A stretch of DNA of 38,226 nt from Planctomycetaceae bacterium (GTDB taxonomy: Bacteria; Planctomycetota; Planctomycetia; Pirellulales; Pirellulaceae). The notes beneath the pieces were generated by a model. It was not told where the DNA came from. It ran no database searches and was given only the letters and a program-made list of their open reading frames with translations. The stretch lies in contig JACKHN010000049.1 in the NCBI GenBank assembly GCA_020638975.1, positions 1 through 38,226 on the forward strand, written 5' to 3'. Made by a program: the position numbers and the translations under genes. This document shows, piece after piece, positions 1 through 9,300 of the stretch (positions are counted from its first letter, which is position 1; each line of letters opens with the position of its first letter).

Positions 1-966
1 TCGAGTGATGACATCGCGACGATCGTTGATTGGGCAACGGGAGATCGAATTGCGGGCGATCCGGCAGATGCTCCTCCACCGCTCGAGCCACGTGAATCGG
101 AGTGGCGGATTGGCGAGCCGGATCTGATCGTTCGGCTGCCGGCTCCGCAAAAGATTCCCGCAGAAGGTTACATTCCTTACCGATACGTCGTGCTGCCGTA
201 TGTTTTTCTGCGCGACACGTGGATTCAAAAGGTCGAGATCAATCCTGGTAACGACGCCGTCGTGCATCACTGCAACATGGGCTTTGCCAGCGTCTCCGAT
301 CTTGGCGGCGAGGGTTTTAGCGCCGAGAAGAATTTTATCACGGGGTTCGTTCCGGGTGGCGATCCGATGGTGCTCGATTCGGGAATCGGTTTCTGTATCC
401 CAGCGGGATCTGTTGTCGGACTGCAGATCCATTATGTGACGACGGGCGAAGAGACGACCGATCAAACGGCCGTTGGCTTTGTGTTCGCCAAGGAAACCAT
501 CCAAAAGCGATTGCGGCACTTCCAATGTCACACCGGTCGGTTCGCGATTCCGCCGGGTGCCAGTCACTATGAAGTCAAGGCAGGCACGAAAACGTTCCAA
601 CACGACGCAACCGGACTTGGCATGTTCTGCCACATGCATCTGCGTGGCAAAGACATGACGTTCGTGGCAAACTTTCCCGATGGTCGGCGGGAAACGCTGT
701 TGTCCGTACCCAACTACAACTTCGAATGGCAATCGTCGTACCGCTGGCCCATCGACGCGATGAAGTTCCCCAAAGGTACTGGCATCGACTGCACTGCGCA
801 TTACGACAACTCTTCCTTTAATCCGTACAACCCTGATCCAAAGGCCACGGTCCGCGAGGGTTCGCAGACTTATCAAGAGATGATGTATGGCTTTCTGTTT
901 TTCACGCACGACGACGAGGCATTGAACTTGACGGTCAATCCAAAGTCGGGCCACGTCGTGAAATAG
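1..966 (+). CDS. PHM-like copper type II monooxygenase domain protein, 5' partial
   Basis: The reading frame is open from base 1 and ends at TAG 964-966, so only the C-terminal 321 residues are present. The first residues (VDWATGDRIAGDPADAPPP) resemble the linker that follows a cytochrome c domain in large planctomycete proteins. The rest matches the two-domain copper type II, ascorbate-dependent monooxygenase fold. Visible copper-ligand candidates are the His pair in GNDAVVHHCNMGF and the HxH in GMFCHMHLRGKD, and a further conserved-looking segment is IDCTAHYDNSSFNPYNPDP. Peptidylglycine hydroxylating enzymes use such His-His and His-x-His sites to activate oxygen. The substrate of the planctomycete homologues is unknown, and I infer periplasmic location from the family. 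The missing N-terminus prevents a check for a signal peptide, haem motif or thioredoxin domain. It converges with the ABC genes, 65 bases away. Confidence 0.8.
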   Translation, partial: SSDDIATIVDWATGDRIAGDPADAPPPLEPRESEWRIGEPDLIVRLPAPQKIPAEGYIPYRYVVLPYVFLRDTWIQKVEINPGNDAVVHHCNMGFASVSDLGGEGFSAEKNFITGFVPGGDPMVLDSGIGFCIPAGSVVGLQIHYVTTGEETTDQTAVGFVFAKETIQKRLRHFQCHTGRFAIPPGASHYEVKAGTKTFQHDATGLGMFCHMHLRGKDMTFVANFPDGRRETLLSVPNYNFEWQSSYRWPIDAMKFPKGTGIDCTAHYDNSSFNPYNPDPKATVREGSQTYQEMMYGFLFFTHDDEALNLTVNPKSGHVVK

Positions 967-1031
967 TTCTAAAACTCGGATTCGGCCAGTGTCGCGGCTT
1001 GCAATCTCGCGAATGACTAGACGAGCGGGGC

Positions 1032-2879
1032 TCATGTCGCGTGTCGCACTTCGGCATCCATAACACTGTCAATTCGCACAATGTCTCGCATGGATTGTTC
1101 GGTATAAAGATCGTGATAGTGGCCGCCCTGACGCAGGAGCTCGCGGTGGGTTCCTTGCTCGATGATCTTCCCCTTTTCGATGACAAGGATGCGGTCGGCG
1201 GCGCGGATCGTTGAAAGGCGGTGAGCGATCACAAAACTCGTGCGTCCGGCCAGGACGCGGGCGAGGCCAGCTTGAATCTGCTGTTCGGTTTCCGTATCGA
1301 TCGAGGAAGTGGCTTCGTCCATGACCAAGAGACGTGGACGCTTGAGAACCGCGCGGGCGAACGAGACCAATTGCTTCTGGCCAAGACTCAACTGATTGCC
1401 ACCTTCGCCGACAGGCGTGTTGTAGCCCTGGTTTAAGGCGGTGACGAATTCATGCGCGCCGGCCAACTTCGCAGCGTCTTCGATCTGATCGTGAGTGGCG
1501 TCAATATCGCCGTAGCGAATGTTGTCGCCGATCGTTCCGCTGAAGAGATGCGGTTGCTGGAGAACGATACCCAAGTGTGATTGCAGCCAACGCAGACTAC
1601 GGTCGGTGTAATCGACGCCGTCGATCAAGATGCATCCCTCGGTGGGCTCGTAGAAACGACAAAGCAGATTGACGATCGTGGATTTGCCGCCGCCCGTAGC
1701 TCCGACTAACGCGATCGTTTGCCCTGGTTCCACAACCAGGTTCAGGCCTGCGAGAATCTGTGGGCCGTTCCGATATCGAAAGCCGACGTTTTGAAACTCA
1801 ATCCGTCCAATCGTATCGGGATGTCCGTCATTGCCTAACTCAGCGATTCGCTGCGCGACGGCGGCGTTGTCTCGCACCTCGGGCGTCGCCTCGACAAGGC
1901 TCAGCACCCGCTCGGCCGACGCCTGAGCCATCTGCAACTCGGCGAACCAAGCCGAAAGATCTTGAATCGGCGCGAAGAAGAGCTGCGCGTAGTACATGAA
2001 CATCACCACCTCGCCAATCGACAGCGTGCCGATCAACACTTCGCGACCGCCCATGACGAGCGCGGTGGCGATCGCCACGCTGCTGATCGTCAAGACGAGA
2101 GGGAGATAGACGGCGGACAGCACGGCGTTTCGGACGGAGTGTCCGAGCATTTCGTCAGCCAACGTGTCGAAGTCGCGAAGATTCTCATCCTGCCGTACAA
2201 ACACCTTGGATGTCCGTACGCCCACGATGCCTTCGTTATAAACCGCTGTGATTCGCGAGTTGGTTTTGCGAACCAATCGTGAGGTCCGCAAGATTCGCTT
2301 GCGAAAGTAGACGCTCACGGCGAACAGCAAAGGAACTACGGCGAGCACCGCGAGGGCAAGCTTCCAATTGTAGATCAACATCGCGATGCTGATGCCGGTC
2401 ATTAGGGTGCCGCCCCAAATCAAATCCATCACGCCCCAGGCGAGGATATTGGACAGGCGACTGCAGTCGGATGTGAGTCGAGCCATCAACCAACCGACGG
2501 GTTTGGTGTCGTAGAAGCTGAATGACAACTCTTGCAATCGGCTGAAGGCATCGCGACGAATGTCATGGCTGACGTGTGTCCGGATTTTTCCGGCGCAAAG
2601 GATAAATCCCCAGATGTTCGCGCACAATATCGCGGTTAACGCCGCAAAACACCAGCCGTAAACCGCCACGTCGGTCTCGGCCCCCTTCGCTTCGACTTCG
2701 GCGATCAGCTTGCCGGTCAAGATCGGAAAGCACAGATCGCTCGCCGCCATATTGAAAGCGACTACCGTGAAAGCGATTGCTGTCCGGCGATAGTGCAACG
2801 TGTACCGAAGCAACTTGCGCCACAGTCGCAAGTCGACTTTGTCTTCGCGATCATCTTCGACCCAATCTTCTTGTGTCAT
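1032..2879 (-). CDS. Heterodimeric ABC exporter, subunit 2 (canonical Walker B, LSLGQ signature)
   Basis: A 615-residue type IV ABC exporter half: about six membrane segments in the first 310 residues, then a nucleotide-binding domain. Walker A is GATGGGKST, the signature is LSLGQKQ, and Walker B is LLVMDEATS with the catalytic Glu; the H-loop His lies in IAHRLST. I start at the ATG ending at 2879, because its first bases overlap the upstream stop (ATGA, 4 bases shared). An upstream in-frame extension to 2942 would lie inside the neighbouring gene. The signature motif departs from LSGGQ at its third position. The partner has a changed Walker B, which is the pattern of heterodimeric exporters with one consensus and one degenerate ATP site. 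The substrate (drug, lipid or peptide) cannot be told from the sequence. Confidence 0.9.
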   Translation of the reverse strand: MTQEDWVEDDREDKVDLRLWRKLLRYTLHYRRTAIAFTVVAFNMAASDLCFPILTGKLIAEVEAKGAETDVAVYGWCFAALTAILCANIWGFILCAGKIRTHVSHDIRRDAFSRLQELSFSFYDTKPVGWLMARLTSDCSRLSNILAWGVMDLIWGGTLMTGISIAMLIYNWKLALAVLAVVPLLFAVSVYFRKRILRTSRLVRKTNSRITAVYNEGIVGVRTSKVFVRQDENLRDFDTLADEMLGHSVRNAVLSAVYLPLVLTISSVAIATALVMGGREVLIGTLSIGEVVMFMYYAQLFFAPIQDLSAWFAELQMAQASAERVLSLVEATPEVRDNAAVAQRIAELGNDGHPDTIGRIEFQNVGFRYRNGPQILAGLNLVVEPGQTIALVGATGGGKSTIVNLLCRFYEPTEGCILIDGVDYTDRSLRWLQSHLGIVLQQPHLFSGTIGDNIRYGDIDATHDQIEDAAKLAGAHEFVTALNQGYNTPVGEGGNQLSLGQKQLVSFARAVLKRPRLLVMDEATSSIDTETEQQIQAGLARVLAGRTSFVIAHRLSTIRAADRILVIEKGKIIEQGTHRELLRQGGHYHDLYTEQSMRDIVRIDSVMDAEVRHAT

Positions 2880-4642
2880 CGGTCGGTCGCTCCCGAGAGA
2901 TCTCGCTCGATCTCTTCTTCGAGCGTGCCCTGGATGCGCCACAGTCTCCGATAGGGGCCATCGATCGCGATCAACTCTTCGTGAGTTCCCTGTTGGATGA
3001 GGCGTCCGTGATCGAGCAAAAAGATGCGGTCGGCGAGTCGCGTCGAGGAGAGGCGATGCGCTATCAGGATCGTTGTCTGCTTGCCGCGCCGCGCGGCCAA
3101 TGCACGCAGAATCTGCGCCTCCGTCTTGGTGTCGACCGCGCTCAGGCTGTCGTCCAAGACGAGAAACGTCGGCTGCTTGAGCAAAGCGCGGGCGATCGCC
3201 AGTCGCTGACGCTGTCCGCCAGACAGCGTGACGCCGCGCTCGCCGACCATCGTCTCGTACCCGTCTTCGAACTCAATGATGTTCTCGTGAATGTCTGCCG
3301 CGCGAGCAGACTCCTCCACCTCATGTTCTGCTGCAGAACTTTTGCCAATGACAACATTCTCGCGCACGGAACGCGAGAACAAAAACGGATCCTGCAAAAC
3401 CATACCGAACGCGTCTCGTACCGCATCGCGATTGAGTGTGCGCAATTCGTCTTTGCCAATATGAATGGAGCCGTCTTCGTAGTCGTACAGCCGAACGAGC
3501 AGATTCACCAGTGTCGACTTCCCGGCACCTGGTGGTCCGAGCAACGCCACGGTTTCGCCTTCGCGAATGGTCAGCGACAGGTTGTTGATCGCGGGCTGGC
3601 AATCCCGGTACGAGAAGGAAAGGTCTTTCACTTCGATTGTGCCGCGAACGGGGCTGTCCGGCGAGGCTTCTTCGCTTTCCGCGTCTTTGTTCAATACTTC
3701 TTGAATGCGACCGATGGCGACCGTTGCCTTGCTACTATCGGCCAGCACTCGTCCGATATGTCGAACGGGCCAGATAATGGTTCGCACCAACCAAAAGAAC
3801 AGCACCCATTGGCCGAGCGTCAATTCGCCACGGAGTACGAAGTAGGCACCACCGATTAACGCCAGGCCAGTCTGAAGAAAGACAAGGAAGTCCGATAACG
3901 CCCAGAACTTGGCGAAGATTTGGAACAAGCGGAACTCCAGATCTCGGAATTCGCCATTGCGGGCGAGAAACTTGGCAATCTCGAAATCCTGCCGCCCGAA
4001 AGCTCGCACCACGCGAATTCCCGTCAAGTTCTCTTGGATGACGGTTGTCAGTTGACCTTCCGACTCTTCCATCTCCTGAAATGCTGTGCGGACCTTACGG
4101 AAGAACACGACGGCAGACACCACCAACACCGGCAGGATGCATGCGGAGACGAACGTCATGCGGAAATCTTGCCACAGCATGATCGGGATCGCGACCGCGA
4201 CGAACAAGCTGACTCGCGCGATCTCGACGACTTGCGATGCCAGAAAGACGCGTACCGTTTCCACGTCGGACGAACATCGTTGGACGAGGTCGCCGGTGTC
4301 CACATGGTCGTGATAGTCGCACGGCAAGCGTTCCAATCGCTCGTACAGCCGATGTCGCAATTGACGGACGATGCCTTCACTCGCCGCCGCAGCCCAGCGA
4401 CCACGCAGATACGTAAAGAAGCCGTGTACCGCATGTGCTACGACGATCGCCAATCCGGCAGGGATCAGTATGCCGGTGAGGCTCGCTTCACCCGTTGCGA
4501 GTGCGTCCAATGCAAGTTGCATTACATAGGGCACAAATAGCAGGAAGACCGTTCCAATCGCCATGGCGGCGATGGCGGCAGCATAGCGCGCCCGCTGCCC
4601 CGCTGTCAGCTCCCAGAGCGTTTGTCTCGCGCTCTTCTGCAA
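2876..4642 (-). CDS. Heterodimeric ABC exporter, subunit 1 (degenerate Walker B)
   Basis: A 588-residue ABC exporter half: membrane domain to about residue 310, then the nucleotide-binding domain. Walker A GPPGAGKST is at 369-377, the signature LSGGQRQ at 473-479, Walker B FLVLDD at 493-498, and the H-loop His at 529. The residue after the Walker B Asp is Asp498 rather than the catalytic Glu, so the ATP site built on this Walker A/B should hydrolyse ATP poorly. That site pairs with the LSLGQ signature of subunit 2, giving one degenerate and one consensus site. The gene is translationally coupled to subunit 2 through a 4-base overlap. The 244 bases upstream hold an inverted REP pair (4803-4860) and presumably the promoter. 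Confidence 0.9.
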   Translation of the reverse strand: MQKSARQTLWELTAGQRARYAAAIAAMAIGTVFLLFVPYVMQLALDALATGEASLTGILIPAGLAIVVAHAVHGFFTYLRGRWAAAASEGIVRQLRHRLYERLERLPCDYHDHVDTGDLVQRCSSDVETVRVFLASQVVEIARVSLFVAVAIPIMLWQDFRMTFVSACILPVLVVSAVVFFRKVRTAFQEMEESEGQLTTVIQENLTGIRVVRAFGRQDFEIAKFLARNGEFRDLEFRLFQIFAKFWALSDFLVFLQTGLALIGGAYFVLRGELTLGQWVLFFWLVRTIIWPVRHIGRVLADSSKATVAIGRIQEVLNKDAESEEASPDSPVRGTIEVKDLSFSYRDCQPAINNLSLTIREGETVALLGPPGAGKSTLVNLLVRLYDYEDGSIHIGKDELRTLNRDAVRDAFGMVLQDPFLFSRSVRENVVIGKSSAAEHEVEESARAADIHENIIEFEDGYETMVGERGVTLSGGQRQRLAIARALLKQPTFLVLDDSLSAVDTKTEAQILRALAARRGKQTTILIAHRLSSTRLADRIFLLDHGRLIQQGTHEELIAIDGPYRRLWRIQGTLEEEIERDLSGATDR

Positions 4643-4802
4643 CGTTCTCGCCTTTGCTCTCGCTGGACTGGTTGGTTTCTCCGGGAGCCGCCAACTTTAA
4701 CACGAATGCCTGTTTGGCAATATGGCCGGTCCGGTTAGATGTATGTCGTGCCGACAACAGCGAAGCGACAAAGGTTCGCGAAGGAGTAAGTGTCAGGATT
4801 GT

Positions 4803-4860
4803 CGTAGGACGGACGCCTCGTCCGTCCGGAAGGGCAGACGGACGAGGCGTCCGTCCTACG
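4803..4860. repeat. Inverted REP pair (BIME-like), 24-bp perfect arms
   Basis: Arms 4803-4826 and 4837-4860 are perfect reverse complements of 24 bases around a 10-base centre. Each arm is itself a small hairpin preceded by GTAG: GTAG, then GACGGA...TCCGTC. It lies between the prenyltransferase-repeat stop (4887) and the ABC start (4642), where it could also act as a transcription attenuator. The GTAG foot plus hairpin is the layout of REP sequences recognised by RAYT transposases. Confidence 0.8.
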
Positions 4861-4886
4861 AATTCATCTGCGGACACGGGACCGCA

Positions 4887-6014
4887 TTACTTCTGATAAA
4901 TCGGCAGATAGTGGTACTTAACCGAGAGGCTCAGCACGGCCATGGAAGTGGCGTAGACATTCCCGGCGTTGCGTTCTTCGCCGTTCTCCGCCTGCCACGA
5001 TCCGTCGGCGGCCTGCTTTTCGAGGAGCATGTCTTGTACGAGTTGCCTCGCTGTGGTGGCATGTTCGCCGCCACGTTGGTACATGCCTTGAGCGTAGTAA
5101 TAAGTGCCATACATGCAGAAGCGTTCTTTCCATTTCGGCGGATGTTCCAGCAGCCAATCCGCGGCCCCGGCGACCAACGGCGAATCATACTCACCACAAA
5201 CTTGCATGGCGAGCAATCCGGCGGCGGTCATCGTGAAGGTTGCGTGGCGGCGACCGGGTTCATAGCAAAACCCTCCCGCCTTATCCGCCGGCAACCCGTT
5301 GCGGTCCAGCGGCGACGAGTAGGATCGTTTCAAGTAATTCACTGCGTCGTGGATGGCCGATGCGGGCACTTGCAAGCCGTCGTTCTTGGCGGAACGTAAC
5401 GCCATCAATTGCCAGACCGAAACGGAGAGATCCGCATCGCGGGCATTCGGCGCGTATCGCCAGCCACCCTGCGCGTCCGTACTCTTTTTCTCTTTCTGGG
5501 CACTCAGAATTAGATCAATCGCCTTCTGACAATGATCGTGAAGCAGTTCGTCTTGTTCGGCGCTCGTGCTCATACCGAGCATTTCGGTCAGCATCAACGT
5601 GATGATGCCGTGTCCGTACATCCGCGATCCGTCCTTGCTGCCGAAGTAACCTTTGTCGTCCTGCCGATCGTCTTGCAAAACGAAGCCCAAGGCCCGTTGC
5701 ATCGCTTGGCCTTCCGCACCGGGATCAGCCGGTTGGATACCCACGCTGGCCATCGCCATGATCGCCAGCGACGTCATGGTCGTATCGTGCCCCTTGTCGA
5801 AGATGGCACCGTTGTCCTTTTGTTGGCTCAGCAGATACGCAATCGCCTTGTCGGCGGCGATGTCGACTTCGTCCTTCTGGAACAACGACGGAGTTGGTGC
5901 GTTGTTAAGTTTCGGTTCTACGTTCTCTTGGGCAGTTGCCTGTGTGCAGAGGCTGAAGAGAAGGATCGTAATGGGTAGTGAATTCGAGAATGTAGTCGAA
6001 CGCTCTGTTCGCAC
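4887..6014 (-). CDS. Secreted prenyltransferase/squalene oxidase-repeat protein
   Basis: A 375-residue protein with alpha/alpha-toroid repeats of the prenyltransferase/squalene cyclase type. Repeated helices carry QW-like turns such as GAIFDKG, QGGWRYAP, GGFCYEPG and DGSWQAENG. The DxDD and DCTAE catalytic motifs of squalene cyclases are not seen, so a binding or scaffold role is more likely than cyclisation. I choose the GTG ending at 6014 because the next residues give a signal peptide (basic start, SLPITILLFSLCTQATA, likely cleavage before QEN). The frame stays open to 6380, but that extension is made of intergenic hairpins and reads as low-complexity nonsense. It is the last gene of the MoxR/VWA cluster, and such proteins are commonly found beside these genes in planctomycetes. 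Confidence 0.8.
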   Translation of the reverse strand: MRTERSTTFSNSLPITILLFSLCTQATAQENVEPKLNNAPTPSLFQKDEVDIAADKAIAYLLSQQKDNGAIFDKGHDTTMTSLAIMAMASVGIQPADPGAEGQAMQRALGFVLQDDRQDDKGYFGSKDGSRMYGHGIITLMLTEMLGMSTSAEQDELLHDHCQKAIDLILSAQKEKKSTDAQGGWRYAPNARDADLSVSVWQLMALRSAKNDGLQVPASAIHDAVNYLKRSYSSPLDRNGLPADKAGGFCYEPGRRHATFTMTAAGLLAMQVCGEYDSPLVAGAADWLLEHPPKWKERFCMYGTYYYAQGMYQRGGEHATTARQLVQDMLLEKQAADGSWQAENGEERNAGNVYATSMAVLSLSVKYHYLPIYQK

Positions 6015-6051
6015 CTTACGGGGCTGACCACTCCCTACACCTTCGCCCCGG

Positions 6052-6243
6052 GGCCGTTTACGGTCCCTGCCGGCAAAGCCGGTCCTAGGCCCGGCGTTCA
6101 CGCCGGGTTGCAGCGAAACGCCACCACGATTTCTCGTCTCATCCGCCGCGGAGCGGCGGATGAGATGGGCGTATGGTGACGCACGCCCCGTACTAAAGCA
6201 CGGGCCTAATAACTGGCTTCGCCGGGAAAGGGCCGTGAACGGC
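6052..6243. repeat. Cluster of at least six intergenic hairpins
   Basis: Between the stop of the coiled-coil gene (6307) and the start of the prenyltransferase-repeat gene (6014) there is a run of unrelated palindromes. They are GGCCGTTTACGGTCC (6052-6066), CCGGCAAAGCCGG (6070-6082), CCCGGCGTTCACGCCGGG (6090-6107), an 11-bp stem around 6137-6165 (CTCATCCGCC/GGCGGATGAG), CCCGTACTAAAGCACGGG (6187-6204) and GGCCGTGAACGGC (6231-6243). They differ in sequence, so this is not a CRISPR array. The run is probably a pile-up of REP-like insertions and may act on the mRNA between the two genes. Confidence 0.7.
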
Positions 6244-6306
6244 ACTAAGAATTGCAGGCCACGGCCTGTTTTCGAGGATCGGGTGATATTCACGAGTTCC
6301 ATAAAA

Positions 6307-9300
6307 CTACTTTCGCCGCGCACGTTCTGCGAGAACTCGGAAATAAGTCTCGACGCTCTTGCGATACTCTTCCGAGACAACTTCTTTACGTCCCTTCGTT
6401 AGATCGTCAGCGGCTTGCTCGCGAAGCTTGCCCCAGTCGGCGTCTTCGTTGCGGTTAACTGTTTGCACAACGAACGGCTCCGTGTTGCCTTCGTACGCTG
6501 GAATGCCGTCCTGCTGGAAGCCAGTGGGATTCTCGGCCAGTGCGGCTTGTTGCTGAGCTTGAGCACGAGCGGCTGCGATCTGTCCCTGTTGAGCTTGAGC
6601 CGCTTGAGCCAAGCTCGGTCGTTGGGCCAGTGCTTGTTGTAAGGGAGTCGGCTGGCCCTCTTGCGCGGCGGTGGCAGTTGCCGGTTGTGACTGCAATCGA
6701 TCCAGTTCGTCCAAGGTCTGTGCGAGTTGTCGACCGGCGGCCATTTGTTCAGGAGTGAACGACGGCGGTGTACTCGCTCCTGGAGCGGCTTGCGCCGCGC
6801 CACTCGGATCGGCGCTGCCGGTTGGCTGACCTTCGGGTTGACCTTCTGGCCCGGACGCGTCTGGCTGCTGACTCGCGAGTGCATTGTCAGCCGCAGCGGC
6901 CTGAGCCTCTTGCATCGGTGTGAGCACTCCCGTTAACGACTCCGCCTGTTTGGCGATGGCTTCTTCGGACTGAGCCACGGCCTGGTTGGCGGCTAGTGCG
7001 GGCTTGTTATCGGCTGGCGGTTGTTCACCGGAATTCTGAGGCTCGGGGGCCGCTGCGCTCGCCGCGTCTAGTTGTTGCCGAGCCTTCGTGGCTTCGTCCT
7101 TGGCGACTTGGTCGATCCCTTGGGCGGCCTGTTCCAATGCCTCCGCCGTTGCAGATTTCTCCAGCCGTCGTTCGTGTCGGGCGGCGCGAGCGATATCTGC
7201 GGCGGTCTGCTCGACATCCTGTTTCACGTTCTCTTGTTGAGTGCTTGCATTTGCAAGTTGCTGTTTGGTGGGCGTCACTTCGTCGCCAAAGTTCGCGTTC
7301 TTGGCAAGCTCTTCCGCTTTGCGATTCAGTTCCTTGGCGTCTTCGATTGCCTCGCTGGCGTAAGCTTCGGCCAGTTGTGCCGCCGGATTCTTGTCGTTCA
7401 GGGCAGGTTGTGGCAAGCGGTCCAACTCCGAGCGTGCTTCGCGGGCTTTGGCGGTGTTCTGCTTGGCGACTTCGTGTGTGGCCTTGGCGAGATCGACCTT
7501 CTTCTGAGCGTCTTGCTTGCGATCTTCTGCCTGAGTGACGGCTCGTTTCAAGTTATTGTCATCCGGCTTGCGGGCAAGGTTCTTCTTCGCCTGGTCCACT
7601 TGACGATCCAACTGTCGCAGATTGTTCTCTTCATTCCGCACGCGCTGATCCGCCTGACGCTCGACGTTTTCGACCGCTTTCTTTACCGAGTCAGCAGCCT
7701 TTTTGCGATCGTCCATGAATCGCTTGCGCCGGTTTTCCTGATCGGTCTTGGCAGCTTGCAGGGCCTTGTCGTCGGCATGAATCTCTTCGTTCTTCGCCGC
7801 TGTGGATTGTTCTTTCGCCGTCTGCAGTGTCTCGGAGGCTTCCTGAATCGCCTGCTTAGTTTGTTGCAGCTTGTCCGCGAGATCAGCTTGCAGTTCGGAT
7901 TCGTTCGCACTATTCGCCGTGCTGGCAGCTTCGTTCAGCTTCTGTTGCGTCTTCGCGAAGTTCTGCTGAGCCTCGGGGGTCTTGGCCTGCGAGGCAGCCG
8001 TGTTGGCCTGTGCAACCAATTGTCCAGACAACTTCGCCGCTTCGCGTCCGAGTTCCTTCAGGTTCTCGACCAGTTCCTTCTTCTTCGCTTGGAACTCTGT
8101 GTCGGAACGCTCGTTCTCGCGTTGGATATTTTGCTCCTTCGCGGCGGCGTCTTGCAGTGCGTTGCGGGCTTCTTGAACGGTCTTCTCCGCGATCTCCGAC
8201 AACGCTTGTTGCATCGCGGGGTTCTGTTTCAATTCGGCTTCCAATTCGTTCAGCAAGTCTTGTGGACTTTCCTGTGCCTTTGCAACCAGTTGTTCGACAT
8301 TCTCGAACTGTTGGTCGAGTTCACTCGCAATTCCCATCTCTCGCTCGAACTGGCGTAGTTCAGCTCGCGATTCGGCAACGTCCATATTCTGGTCGAGTCG
8401 ATCGAAGTGCTCGGCGACCTTGTCGAGAGCCTGAGCCGTCTTCTCCTGCTGCTCGGCGGCTTTCGCAAGTTCCTTTGCCTGTTGATTAGGTGCCGGACTG
8501 GATTCTGCTTGCTGAAGGGCTTCGTTCATCTGCTGAGCAGGCTCCTGCACCATGGCGATGCTGTCATCGGCATCGCGTGCACGCTCGCGTTGCTCTTCGT
8601 CAAGCAAGTCCTGTGAATTGGCGTCTTCGACCAGCGCTTCGAAGAGGTCGTCAATCTGCTCGTTGATGCGTTGCTGCTGTTCCTTCAAGTCTGCAAGTTT
8701 CGGAGCTTGTTCGCTGGCGGACGTTGTCGGATCTTGAGGCTTCTCTTCTAAGGTGTCGGCAATTTGAGCGGTTTGTTCTTCAAGTTGCCGCAGTTGTTCA
8801 GCCGCCATTTGAGCCATTTGCGGAATCGTTGGTGCATACTTGGCAATCGTGGCACGAGCTTCGGCCAGGATGGGCTCCAAGTCATACACCGCCGGAGCGA
8901 GCAGATCGCGAAGTTCCATCAAGTCCGATCCAGCTCCCAGGAGATGTTCACGAGACCAGCGGCGTTGGCCGATCTTGCGGCCCGCTTCTCGGGCGGGCTC
9001 GGACCAGCGGACTTGATCGAACTTAGTCATAAGTTGATTGTCGACCCCTGCCCTGCGGAGTTTGTTGATTGCCTCGTCGAGCCCCTTTTGGATTACATCG
9101 TACTGACGCGGATGCTCGATCTTCGATGCTAGATCCTGCGAACCCCAACGCTCCAACTGAACGAGATTTGTCAGGCAGGCTTGCACATTCTTTACGTCGT
9201 GCCCCGCTTCGAGAACGCGATAGGCCGGCGCGATCTCGCGGAAGGCATCGGGCACGAACGTTTCTTTTGGATCTCGCGACCGATGCTGATTGAGAACTGC

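Noticed and set aside
2777..3859. 360-codon open frame on the plus strand
   Set aside because: Antisense to ABC subunit 1, which has complete ABC motifs; the plus-strand product shows no recognisable domain.
4495..4896. Plus-strand frame across the ABC/prenyltransferase gap
   Set aside because: It reads through the ABC gene in antisense and through both arms of the REP pair, so it is not a plausible protein.
6052..6243. Possible CRISPR array
   Set aside because: The palindromes differ in sequence and spacing, and there are no repeated units or cas genes.
6015..6380. N-terminal extension of the prenyltransferase-repeat protein
   Set aside because: The region consists of intergenic hairpins, and a signal peptide begins right after the GTG at 6014.
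7072..8358. 428-codon open frame on the plus strand
   Set aside because: Lies wholly antisense to the coiled-coil gene. The Leu/Phe-rich product is what the reverse complement of Gln/Glu/Ala/Lys codons gives, with no domain and no ribosome site.
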